DNA of 64,000 nucleotides from Sipunculus nudus (lineage: Eukaryota; Annelida; Sipuncula; Golfingiida; Sipunculidae). Every line of letters starts with the position of its first letter. Position 1 is the first letter of the stretch. Both the position numbers and the translations under genes were made by a program. This document shows, in pieces, positions 1 to 10,411 of the stretch. The notes under the pieces were generated by a model. That model was not told where the DNA came from and searched no databases. It saw only the letters and a program-made list of their open reading frames with translations. Location: the NCBI GenBank assembly GCA_026874595.1, contig CM049314.1:35755229-35819228 (forward strand), given 5' to 3'.

Positions 1-391
1 ACCATAACAGGTGACTCCAGGACCATCAGGCCATGGGTGTGTTTTCATTACAATAGGGGGCGTTCTTGATGATATTGTCAATCTCAACCCGGACAAAAAA
101 ATACTATATTAGTATTTCAGCAGCATTTTCAGCAAGCTGATATACGGAGGTCATACAGTATATTTTCTCCTACTCATGGTATGTTGTTTTAGTGCCTTTT
201 ATTGTCCTATGGACTGTGCTTAATTGGCTGCAATAACAGGAGTGTTCATTTTCTTTTATTATTGCCCGCTTTCACGCATCATTGGTTTTAGTTGACTGTG
301 GAAAGCATAACAAATACGTCACGGGATTCCTTCTCCGTGCCAAGTCTATTATAGTCTCGCCATCGTCATTGTTAACACTGATCAGCTGAGG
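1..391. other. Leading AT-rich segment without supported gene
   Basis: No supported gene. The 118-codon minus-strand frame crossing 272-628 has no family resemblance and overlaps the LINE ORF1 remnant that starts at 392 on the other strand, so it is treated as chance. This stretch may be the 5' part of that LINE, but nothing proves it. Confidence 0.4.
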
Positions 392-1460
392 CATGGCTCC
401 AAATAGGAAATGTATGAATTGTAACCAGAAAAACAAAAGCGTCGGCACAGGAACTGATGATGATATGTACTTCCAGACCTCAGCTGCTGAAAAAGTGGCC
501 ACATGTGTATTGAAATAAAGTGAATTCAATAAGTTCGAGCAAAAAATCAAACCTTGAGAATGGAAACGGACGTGACAGAAAAAGGTCTGATAATATAAGG
601 GTATCATCAACAATGGACACTGGAACAATCCAACAAGCCACTATGACTGTTATTGTCTCTGTGACTGCAAATATAATAGAATGTCAAACGGTGAAAAGAT
701 TCGCTGCTGCTTATGACAAAAATGGTTGCATCAGGATTGTGTTGGTGTTACTGATGACCAACTTGGAATTATATGGAGCTGTTTATCATGTAAAACTATT
801 CCTTCACTATTGCCTTGATTAATAAGTGAAAGACAAACGTTGAAAACAGAAAACCGCAATATAAAGAATCAGCTTGCTGAGACATTGAATCTACGGGAAA
901 CCAATCCTATGTTAGTCCGAGAGCTAAACAGGAAACACCAATAGTATGATTCATACGTAAGGGTCTTCAGACAGTGAATACAGATAAAACAAATTCAGTG
1001 TCTTTAAGTATGGACATCAACAATCCAAATGATTCCTGTTTGCAAACTGTTGCCAAAAGGTCTGCTAAAACTAAGGGAAAACAATATAGTTCGTCCAGTG
1101 CTCCTACAGTTTTGGATGTGAATAACTCTGCCAAAAACTATAAAAAAGCTAATCAGCCACGGGAACAAAACCAGAAGAATCTAAATTCATAATTTTCTAC
1201 CAGACGACCTTAAAAAAAAAATGTCATTGATGGGTGATTCTCTTGCCCGTAACTCAGGGTCACAAATGGCTAAAAAGCTTCCAGCTTCCAGCTAATTCAT
1301 GTAAAACAAAAAGAAAATGGTATTACAAAAATAATTAAACTTACTCTCTTTGAGCCAGGATCTTTTCCAATAGAAAAAAAATTAAACAATATAGATTAAT
1401 CAACAGAGGACTACCTCAATACGATATGGATAAGGTGGAAAACAGAAGTACCTCGTCGAA
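392..1460 (+). pseudogene. Decayed ORF1 of a CR1-type LINE (PHD finger, coiled coil, GDS-motif remnants)
   Basis: Pieces in several frames add up to the ORF1 of a non-LTR retrotransposon. A short frame from 392 begins MAPNRKCMNC. Around 662-810 a Cys/His pattern with KWLHQDC and WSCLSC looks like a PHD finger; one expected Cys codon is replaced by TGA. A polar, Leu/Asn-rich helical stretch follows at about 830-940. At about 1222-1290 MGDSLARNSG resembles the first block of the SGNH/GDSL esterase found in ORF1 of some CR1/L2 elements. Frames are broken throughout, so this is a fossil. The order PHD, coiled coil, esterase is known for CR1-clade ORF1; assigning it here is inference. No matching full ORF2 follows, only its C-terminal tail from 1718. 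Confidence 0.5.
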
Positions 1461-1717
1461 AGGGACAAGGCTCGGGACGGGACTAACGGTAGTCCAAGGG
1501 TAAAAATAAATATAATTTTGATCAATAAAAATGTATGGAGTACGAAAAATATTTGCAACTGATAAGATTACGAAATAAAATACATGTAGAAATCTGTAAA
1601 AAGAAATCTCATGAGTTTTAAGAAATCTGGTAAATACTAAAAAAATTAGAAGTTAAACTACTTTAAAACCAACGTAGATAGAAATAGAGTCAATTCAAAG
1701 GGAATGTGGACAGTCAT

Positions 1718-2480
1718 GAAAAACGTTTACCCGGTAAAATCACAAACCAACAAAGCTGGATAAGGGGAGGATATAATAAATGCAAAACCGGGCAGCCCGC
1801 GCCATTACAGGATTATTAAATGTCGATGTTCGTAGTGCAACATTAAAACAAAATATGAACTGGATATCTGTATCAAAAGGACATGAATAATATACTGTAC
1901 CCTTCCTATGCATAAATTATTACATCAAACAACGCATACAGGTAGGCGAGAATCATTGTCTTTATTTCAAAAACTATCGTGATTACTCAACAATATTTGC
2001 AACTAATAGTAATGCCCTTCCTAAGCCGAGAACGAAATATTATAGATCAAGTTTTATTAATGCTGGTTCGTTGTTATTGAATACAGTACCATATGAGCTA
2101 AGATCAGAAAAAAACTCCCTAACCACTTAACCATAGCACCAAATCCTTCTTTTTAAGTTTAATTTTTTACTCTGTAGTATTTTAGATTTTATCTTTGGAC
2201 TTTTCATGGTTTATAGTAACTTGCAAAGAAACCAAAACACCTGTTCCTTCATTCATGTAAGATTTGCAGTGATTGTGATGGTTTTATGCTATAATGTTAT
2301 AATACTATTTGTTCATAATATGCATAATTTTATTATCATTATGCGTTTGTCAGGTTTAATGTGTATCCATGTATGTGTATGATATTATGTATTTTGATTG
2401 TCATGTATTTTATATGTACAACTTTCACAGGGTGCGTCTTCTGAACATGTAACCTTGTATAAATATATTGAAATGATAGT
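1718..2480 (+). mobile_element. 3' end of CR1-like LINE: reverse transcriptase tail plus 3' UTR (copy 1)
   Basis: Frames on + read QNRAARAITG, DVRSATL, LPKPRT and YRSSFINAGSLLLNTVP. This is the typical end of a CR1/Jockey-group ORF2 after the reverse transcriptase core: an NRAAR..TG block and a final R.SF...S...WN.LP block. Stops and frameshifts are present. The rest is AT-rich 3' UTR ending in TATAAATATATTGAA and an A-rich stretch. It aligns over its whole length with 20588-21265. The polymerase core is missing, so the copy is dead. Confidence 0.7.
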
Positions 2481-2487
2481 AAAAAAA

Positions 2488-3060
2488 GTACACTACCGAG
2501 CAATCCCCGATAGGCCAAACACGTATGTGATTGAATCACGGTCGTTTGGCAAGGCCTTCCCGCTAAGCTAGCAGAGCGCTATCTGTTTTAATTTCAAAAT
2601 TTGTAAATGAGCGAATGGCAAAAGATCACCTGTGAATTGCCGCAACACGATCCTACTTTGAGAACATTCAATTTTCGAGTACAATAAAATTATACAAATA
2701 AATAAATATTTATACAAATGGAATATAATATTTGCCCTACCTGCGATCACAGAAGAGCCGCTCGAGCTTGCAAGTATAAAAAATAACATCATTGAGGCCA
2801 TTTTACCAGGTTGCTGCCTGACAATCTTCGCTCATTTGTCAATTCTGATATTATGATGTAACATTACAAGCACACCGAATTTTGGCTCATCGAATAGTAC
2901 GATCATATCAGTCGAACAACATGTTTGTGCAACAATAACTTTAGATAAAAATTTCAGATTTGCGTAAACAAGGATGTGTTTATAGAGCAGTTTCACTTTC
3001 AGAACTGTGGGATTTATATTTGTCTTGCCACTTTTTGTTTCAGTTTCAGTTATGGCCATC
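2488..3060 (-). other. Duplicated flank containing an orphan signal-peptide exon (copy 1)
   Basis: This segment, immediately 3' of the LINE tail, is repeated at 21268-21845 with scattered substitutions. Its only gene-like content is the minus-strand exon at 2741-2801. Upstream of that exon (higher coordinates) both copies retain the same sequence for about 250 bp, as expected if a promoter-proximal region was duplicated. Confidence 0.6.
2741..2801 (-). pseudogene. Orphan first exon: signal peptide, no downstream exons found
   Basis: The minus-strand ATG at 2801 opens a 61-bp exon encoding 20 residues, starting MASMMLFFILASS and ending SVIA, followed by a consensus donor GCAG|GTAGGG in phase 1. 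Length, phase and donor are the same as exon 1 of the IgGFc gene at 52-55 kb (61 bp) and nearly those of the gene at 27-32 kb (58 bp). No exon 2 follows: the minus-strand continuation runs into the LINE tail. The nearly identical exon at 21523-21583 makes chance unlikely. It is probably the stump of a lost family member; an exon of an unrelated secreted protein is possible. Confidence 0.5.
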
Positions 3061-3249
3061 TCAGAACTCCTCTGAGTCTACTGGACCAAACTGAAACCAA
3101 CTAACTGGTCACATGTGAACTGGTGCCTTTTTGGCGTTAACCTCTGACCTTTCCTATATCTAGTTTGTCCATATGTGGGTCGGTGTTTAAACATTAAACC
3201 ACATATCTTCGAACTCGTTTGAACGATCAGGCTGATGTTTTGCACCAGT

Positions 3250-4130
3250 GTAGCTTTTGTGTAGCTTTATATCATACAATTAACTGGTTACGCCACCTGC
3301 AACCATTTTTGCGCAGTGTCCATCTGTTGGTCTTACTTTGGTTAAAATCACTCATATCTCTGCATTGGTTTGACTTATACACCTGAAAATTGGAATGCGT
3401 ATACATCCTGGATAGCTTTCTTGATTTTATGACAGGTGGCGCCACCTCCATTCACGTTCACGCTACAGATATCCATGCTTAAATCTCAGGACTGGTTTGA
3501 TGTATCTTCCTGAAATTTTGCATGTATTTAGATTTCGTAATACTCTTTATTATACAAGAAACTGGTGGTGCCACCTGCAACCATTTTTGCACAGAGTCCA
3601 TCTGTTTGTCTGCCTTGGGTTAAAATTACTCATATCTCAACAGTGGTTTCACTTATTCACCTAAAATTTGGCATGCGTATACATCCTGGATAGCTTTCTT
3701 GATTTTATGACAGGTGGCGCCACCTACATTCACGCTCATGCTGCAGATACCCATACTTATATCTCTGGACTGGTTTGTCGTAACTTCCTGAAAGGTCGCA
3801 TGGGTTTAGATCTCACATAGCTCTGTATCATACATAAAACGTGTGGCGCCGACGTGCAAGCATTTTTGCACCGCGTCCACCTGTTTGTTTGCTGTGGGAT
3901 AAAATTACTCATACCTCGGCAGCGGGTTTAACTTATCCACCTAAAATTTTGCATGTGTATACATCTTGGATAGTTTCTCTTTCAAATAACAGGTGGCGCC
4001 ACCGACAATCATGTTTACGTGGCAGACATCCATAATCGCATGTAACACTTCACTCTATTTCCCTTTGCCCCTCAACTAGCCTCACTTCACCCGTCCTATT
4101 CTGATGTTGGCGGATACACGTAGTCGCTTG
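3250..4130. repeat. Dimeric tandem repeat with GGTGGCGCCACC palindrome (copy 1)
   Basis: Two monomers alternate, each opened by the palindrome GGTGGCGCCACC or a near match. Palindrome sites fall at about 3285, 3435, 3564, 3713, 3842 and 3992, giving spacings that alternate between about 129 and 149 bp, a dimer of about 278 bp. One monomer continues TGCAACCATTTTTGC, the other with ATTCACGTTCACGC. Exact 12-mers occur at 3435, 3713 and 3992. The array and its flanks recur at 22740-23370. Small open frames here follow the repeat and are not genes. Confidence 0.85.
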
Positions 4131-4149
4131 TCTACTACCCGTATTCTAG

Positions 4150-5246
4150 TTAAAAATGTATTGAAATACTTGATATTGGCCCACCGTGTGACATCAGGTA
4201 ATTTTCTGTTTCAATAGTCACTAACATTTAATAGATCCTTTTTTTCAGATTTCTTTTAGGATTGTCATCTGACATTGATATACACCTAAATAAAAACCAA
4301 GCTTTGAAAGAAAATTTATGTGCTGTCACTATTTAAAAAAAGGTTTAAATTTAATATTTTAGGAAACACTAGTATCAGTAAGATATATATTAAATCTTGA
4401 GTATTTTAACACAAACTATAATGCATCCTGATTGACTGTGCTCACCAATTCAATAAATAATGGTTCAGTTGGATAAAGATCATATGTTGAAATGTCAATA
4501 AGTAAACCTCACTTCAGCATATTATCCTGATTAGCCTAAAATTCTCTCTCTTATAGGCCTACTACTTAATTTCCCCTGCTTCCTAGTAATGGGGGTCATT
4601 GATTTGGGGTTGTCTGTCTGTCTGTCAGTCTGTCTGTCTGTCAGGTTCGTTTCCGTGCAGTAACTTTCCTAAATTTTATCTGATTTCAATCAAATTTGGG
4701 TCAGTGATTGCTGTCATGCATCCCTTGGCCAGGGCTATAAAATATTTGTTGTTCATACACATTTGTGCTGATTTGCTGGTTAACTGTAAAATATTTGTGG
4801 TCTAATGGTTTCCCCTACATTTGTTTGCCCCTTCATTAAAACACTTACACCATTGATAGGCCAACCAGGACTCCATGCCTAAGCCTCGTTACCTCATTAT
4901 CCGATGCAAAAAAAAAAATTTCCAACAGCCTTATTTCATATATATATATATATATATATTTCTAACTATATATTAATTTTAATATAAGATTTCTTTATAT
5001 ATACATAATTGGGGTCCGGAGAATGTTTTCTTTAAATTCCCTGTTTATAGGAAAATTGTTTTGTTATTGGTCTGAAAACTCTAAACTTAAAGCAGCGTTT
5101 CATATTTAATAAAAAAAGACTGTTTCATGTCTGTTGACATTAAATAAAAGGTGTAGCACAATATTTTTGCCATTTTTGCATTTTAATAACATTTCAGGAA
5201 GCAGTGACCTCAAAAAATGTCTCATTGATATATTTTTGTATTTCAG
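4150..5246. other. Gene-free stretch with simple repeats
   Basis: It holds a (GTCT)n tract near 4608-4643 embedded in a segment of about 240 bp that looks like a dispersed repeat, and a short (TA)n at about 4940-4961. No exon joining acceptably to the DUF6589-like exon at 5247 was found, so the 5' part of that gene is either lost or in exons not recognised here. Confidence 0.5.
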
Positions 5247-6693
5247 CCATGAATGGATAATTGGAACCTCGTCTGGCTCACCACATGATGTATAACCGGG
5301 TGGCTAATACCTGGGGAGTTCCAGGCTGAAACATAGCACTGGATCTACTGGTAGAACACAGCAACAATGAGTTCAAAGGTAAATTTGAATGACCTGTTAA
5401 GGGCTTTTAAGCTAGAAAAAAGAAAGATGCTGTCAAAACACTGTAACAGGAGATCCCTTTTACCTTGTCATGCAGTGGTCTGTGACATAATAAATATCTT
5501 TTGCTTGATCCATGTTAAGTAGACTTTGAATATCACATATTTCACTAACATCCAGCTTCTTCAAGGCCTAATGAAAATGAAGATCAGTCCCCCATCAGCA
5601 GTTATTAGAACTGGGGTCTTTCCGCAGAGAATTATTTGAGTCATTTAACCCAAAGGTGAGATGCCATGGTTACCTCTGTGATCTTACAGTTGTAGCAGTG
5701 TTATTTAATCCTGAACCCAGATGTAAGTCTAAAATATATATGTTTTGACAGGCTACTATATTCTTATCATTGTGCTTATCTTCACCTACAGATCATCTAC
5801 GTCACACCCATGGGCTCTATGGGGAGGACCAGGTGCAGCGTGCCAGCCACATGGCAGGATCGTTTGGAAAGGCTCTGGAAGAGATCTTCATAAAAGAAAT
5901 GGGTGACACATACATGAGCCGTGGACCCAAAAAGCGGACAAAGACATACTCAGCTGATGTTCCAAATTTTGTTAAAGGTAATTATGCTTGTCATATTTCA
6001 CCTTGAGGTGTAGTGTCCTGTGATAACTGAGGAAATAATATAAACTATATAAACAGATTCATTCAGGATGGAAAAATATCACCTTTTTGTTGGCATTCGG
6101 ATAATGTCAGGTCACACACAAGCTTATTGAAAAAATTTATTAAATAAAATATAACATTTTCCATAATGCTGAGGATATGTCAACACAAACAGTCAAGTCT
6201 TCATATATAATCTCATACATGATCAAGATAGCAAATTCTGCCATATATTCATAAGTCTTGAGTGGTTGAGATATCAAATGATAACCACATGCAGAGGCAA
6301 CAAGAATCATCAGTGAATAATAAAAGGGATTTTATTTGTAGTTCAGTTTAATATCAAGATAGTTTGCAGAGGGATTATAATAACAGTCCTTCAGTGTGAT
6401 GCTGAGCCTAATATATGAAGGGTGTTTATACTGTCTCAACAATTGCCATGATGTTCTCATATTTCACATTATGTATATTACATGTTGTGCATTTATTTAC
6501 AGAATACAAGGAAGCCCAGCTCTTTCAGAACATGCCAGGCAGAGCACATGAAAGCTTTCCAGACTTCATTCACACATATGGAGCATGTGATCAGGACCTG
6601 CTGCACAAAAGAATAAAGAAATATGCAAAAAACTTGGATGCAGAAATGTACAACATAAACCTTCCACAGACACAAGTGCACTCATCAACTTAA
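5247..6693 (+). pseudogene. DUF6589-like protein, C-terminal part, decayed
   Basis: Three exons join in consistent phase: 5247-5378, 5792-5977 and 6503-6693, with AG acceptors and GT donors (AAAG|GTAAAT, AAAG|GTAATT). The product reads LAHHMMYNRVANTWGVPG, then NIALDLLVEHSNNEFKDHL, later MAGSFGKALEEIF and RAHESFPDF, ending at TAA 6691-6693. The pattern N-x-LDL-x-x-EH-x-N-x-x-FKD is what is remembered for the DUF6589 family, a domain of unknown function that is widespread in fungi and multicopy in some invertebrates. Exon 5247-5378 carries two in-frame stops: TAA at 5258-5260 and TGA at 5327-5329, the latter at a position where CGA to TGA is a likely CpG decay. AATAAA sits at 6884-6889. The gene converges on the decayed RecQ-like gene, with stop codons about 400 bp apart. 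The family name is recalled, not searched. Confidence 0.6.
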
Positions 6694-7095
6694 GATGTCA
6701 ACTATATTGATACAGACAGTGTACTTCTATAAATGTATGTGCATATATGACAGAATATACAATGGTTGGTTTCTCAGGCACCACACATTTTCTGCGGCTA
6801 CATCAAAAGGCTTATTCTGGTTTTCCTTTGAATTTAACTGATTTGCAGCTGACATTTCTATCTAAAAAATATGATTAAATTTAAATAAAAATGTCTTGTA
6901 ATGATATGCTTTTAACTGTTTGGCAAACATGTTAATTAATGGTGACCTCTCATAATATGAAACATCATTGAAAACATAATACAATGTTTCAAATATATCA
7001 TGCTCCTGTCCTAATATCTGAAAAAATGCCTGAAAAAAACAATCTTTTTTCCTTTGTCTTAAAACCCTATTATTTATGTCTTTACATAAATAGCA
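6694..7095. other. Intergenic space between two convergent decayed genes
   Basis: This is 3' sequence of the + gene with AATAAA at 6884-6889. No clear polyadenylation signal for the minus-strand RecQ-like gene was seen. Confidence 0.5.
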
Positions 7096-8261
7096 TCAGT
7101 TACAGCCACACCACTCCATGCATTTGCGACAGCATGTGCAGGCTGTGCACATACACTTCACACAGCTCCCTGGGTTCTCACAAGTTGTGGCCGTCCTGTT
7201 TATGTCCCCCATGGCTTGCAAATGCAGATGTTCAAGGATTGATTTCCTGATACATGCAGCAGGGTCATTTTGCAAAGTTTTAATAAAACCTCTCACATCT
7301 TTCTGGGCATTTGCAAGTTGGTGTCCATTTTGCAGAATATGGGCTTCAGCGGGAAGGCCATCTCTACCAGCACGGCCAACATGCTGCCATTATTGCAGGA
7401 GAGTATCAGGCTCCCCCCAATGGTACACCAGACGTATATCAGGTATATTGACACCCATGCCAAAAGCAACAGAAGAAATCAGACATCTGATTTTTGAGCT
7501 AGGCTTAGAAAACTCCTCCAAGATTTCTGCCTGCTCTTGCGGGTCAACTTCAGCATGGTATAGCCTGATCATCTTGTTGTCCTTGGTTTCTATTATGTTG
7601 GCTAAAGCATCCTCACGGAGAAGATATACCAGTTCCTGGTGTATCTTGCCTTGTTGTGAAAGAGATCTGTGGGAAAAATAAATTTCTTTATTCATTTTAT
7701 TATACATTGTCTTATAAAACTCACCTCACTGAATACAGACCACATACAAATTGTATCCCTATATGTAAATCTGTAAATATTTTTTTTTCAGAAACACCTT
7801 TAAAAGTTTGCATTAAAAGATTTCACTAAATTACATATACATAGAGTTAAATCTTGATAGGAGATGGTTGCATAGATACTTATGTTGAAACATGAGCCTT
7901 TGTCATCAGCTGAGATAAAACTTGTTTGTCTTCATAGTGAAAATATTAAAGCTACTGTAAACCAATGCTGATGGAGTACACTGTAGCAGGTCCTGTGTTA
8001 TTGACTTTTGATGATATGATGAATATTGAATATGTACAGTGATTATTAAAAAGAAACTGGGTAGTGTTTCTTACCTGCAGTATATGACAGCCTTGCGACA
8101 GGTCTCTTGATTCCATCTCATATCATCCATGTAATCTTCCAGAGCCTCTGCAGGGTCAGTGTGGTTGTTAGCATGGAAATGCAGCTTGATGTTGGGCCTG
8201 GAAATAAACTGTAACATTTTAGTATAATATTATATAAAATTAACTTATTTCTTTACTAGTT

Positions 8262-8493
8262 TTGCCTGAAAATACACTATGCCCTATGCATATCACTGAG
8301 AGATATCTTGTTGTTATTATTTGCCTGAAAATACACTATGCCCTATGCATATCACTGAGATATATATTGTTATTATTTGCCTGAAAATACACTATGCCCT
8401 ATGCATATCACTGAGAGATATCTTATTGTTATTGTTTGCCTGAATATACAATATGACCTATGCATGTCACTTAGAGATATCTTCTTGTTAGTA
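8262..8493. repeat. Four-copy minisatellite, unit about 58 bp, in a RecQ-like intron
   Basis: The unit TTGCCTGAAAATACACTATG... CCTATGCATATCACTGAGAGA is repeated four times from 8262, 8319, 8375 and 8436. The first three copies are almost identical and the fourth is diverged. It lies inside the intron 8198-8828. Confidence 0.9.
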
Positions 8494-10049
8494 TATGTAT
8501 ACAAATCTACAGTTAATGGTATGTATTAGTTTTGTTAAAATGATTTACACTAGCTCCGCAACTAACATGCATTTCAGTTCAGTACCTTTTTATAACACAG
8601 AATAAATATGACTGCATTAGTTGGTTTTAGTTATCTTTTTCTTCATACAGGTTCATTAAATATATTTATTGAAACTTTTTGAGTCTCAAGAGAGGTTATT
8701 GAATAAATATCTGACTACTTTTCTCAGATTTTGATATTTGCATTATGTGTTAACTGAATATACTAAAAGTGTTACCCCTGAAGGACTGTAGTCATATTAT
8801 GACTTAAAATAAGGTTAATCTCAGTCACCTGTCTGACACCCTGGCTATTGTCTTTACATCCTTCAAATGTAGGGATGCCAACACTTTGGACAGCATGTCA
8901 CTGGTCAAGGTAGCAGTTGTTAGAAGAAATGGAACTTGAGGATAGTAGGCTCTGATTTCCCCCTAAGGTTGTGTATGCCTCCCTGAAAGACTCCCTGAAA
9001 AGCACAAGGGACATGTTCATAAAGAATATCATATATTAAATTGTTCCTTGTAATCAACAAACAAACATTACTTCAGTTGCTCTAAAAGTACATTAAAAGG
9101 ACAGCCTGTGTGCTATAATTAACTGTAAGGTAAATTTCGGATTGAGATAATCATAAGTGAAGTATCATATATGACCATGAAGTTGGTTTCTTTTATATGT
9201 ACACAAAAGCAAAAAAAATATAAATACCATTCTACAACTGCATGGGCCTCATCAACAGTCACTAGGCACAGTTTGTCTTGGTAAACATCACTGGTCAGAA
9301 CAACTTTCTTCCACTCCTCCTGTTCTAATGCCTCTGGTGTAACTAAGAGCACAGAGTGCATTTCAGCAACTACATCTGTTTAAAAATTAAGGCAAAAAAT
9401 ATAAAAATTCGAAAATAATATCAGATATGAGAAATATATTTAGGCAAATTAAAAAAAAAATCTATTATATCATTTGTCATAGTCTGTATCAATTTCCACT
9501 TAATTTGAATATATTTGCAAGGGAATGCCTGGATTCCAATTACAACGCAGGATTTAATAATGAAAACACAGAACCATGAAATTAAAATATTGGTGGTATA
9601 TTTATAATCATATGTAAACAAATGTAAACAAAAATACTGTATTAGCACCTGCAATCATGGTCTCGACCATAGCACTTTTCTCTGTTATGTAACTAACAGA
9701 GAACCCCCTCCTTCTGTACTCCTGATACAGGTTGTGTATTAAAGCTGTCAGTGGACAGATCACCAAGGCTACATAATTTGCTCCTGAAAAGAAATAATAA
9801 ATATTTATTTATATGATTATTTAGGAGAAAATACATATCTAACATATTTTAGGAGTAATAAGTTTTTATATAGGGCCTCCGTGGAAAATTTCCCTTTTTT
9901 TATTATGCAAATCCAGGACATAATAAATACACATTAAAGAAAAAACTAAATTTGATACAGTAATCCCATTGTAAACTGGATGTGCTATTAATATAGAAAA
10001 TATTTATAACTCCCTTGTTATAACCATAGTCAAATTTTATATGTAGGTA

Positions 10050-10135
10050 ACATGTATCCTGACACTGTTTGCTGTTGGGGGAGGGGGAAACCTGTATCCT
10101 GACACTGTTTGCTATGGGGGGGGGGGGGGGTTCTA
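10050..10135. repeat. Short tandem duplication with G-run
   Basis: TATCCTGACACTGTTTGCT occurs twice, each time followed by a G-rich run; the second run is 15 or more consecutive G. It lies in the first intron of the RecQ-like pseudogene. The long homopolymer is a likely spot for assembly error. Confidence 0.85.
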
Positions 10136-10411
10136 CAAGTTGTTTTGTAAACAAACTGTACAAATTAATTTTCAATAAAACTACATGTGTCTAATGACAA
10201 AATATAACTTACCTCCATACATTGATTGCAAAAGGTTTGGAAAGAGCATAAACACCAGGCTTTTCCCGTAACCGGTGGGCAAAACAGCCACTGTGTCTTT
10301 CCCTTTTAGGAGGGACTGCAAAGTTGTTCTTGTTCTTCCTTTAAGGAATATCCTGGAACAAGTTTTTTTCACAAGGTCCTCAATCTCAAAACGACCGCCA
10401 TCATCAAACAT

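Larger units (their letters stand above)
7096..10411 (-). pseudogene. RecQ-like superfamily 2 DNA helicase, decayed
   Basis: Six minus-strand exons with consensus splice sites join in phase: 10213-10411, 9649-9783, 9228-9375, 8829-8994, 8075-8197 and 7096-7666. Repaired length would be about 446 aa. The helicase motifs appear in order: LPTGYGKS (Walker A, exon 1), ICPLTALIHN (Ia, exon 2), VDEAHAVVEW (DEAH box, exon 3), LTTATLTS (III, exon 4), SSVAFGMGVNIPD (V, exon 6) and QHVGRAGRDG (VI, exon 6). A Cys-rich tail (CVKCMCTACTCC...) may bind zinc. RecQ enzymes unwind DNA 3' to 5' using ATP; RecQ-like genes are multicopy in several invertebrates. Two lesions are visible: exon 4 needs one G fewer in the run at 8959-8963, and exon 6 has TAA between DTLLQ and WQHVGRAGRDG where an aromatic residue is usual. 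The start was set at MFDDGG (10411) because it sits just before the helicase core; an in-frame ATG at 10486 is the alternative. Assembly error could mimic the frameshift but hardly the stop as well. Confidence 0.85.

Noticed and set aside
7118-7681. 187-codon plus-strand frame
   Set aside because: It is exactly antisense to exon 6 of the RecQ-like gene, whose helicase motifs and splice acceptor are convincing; the frame is a shadow.
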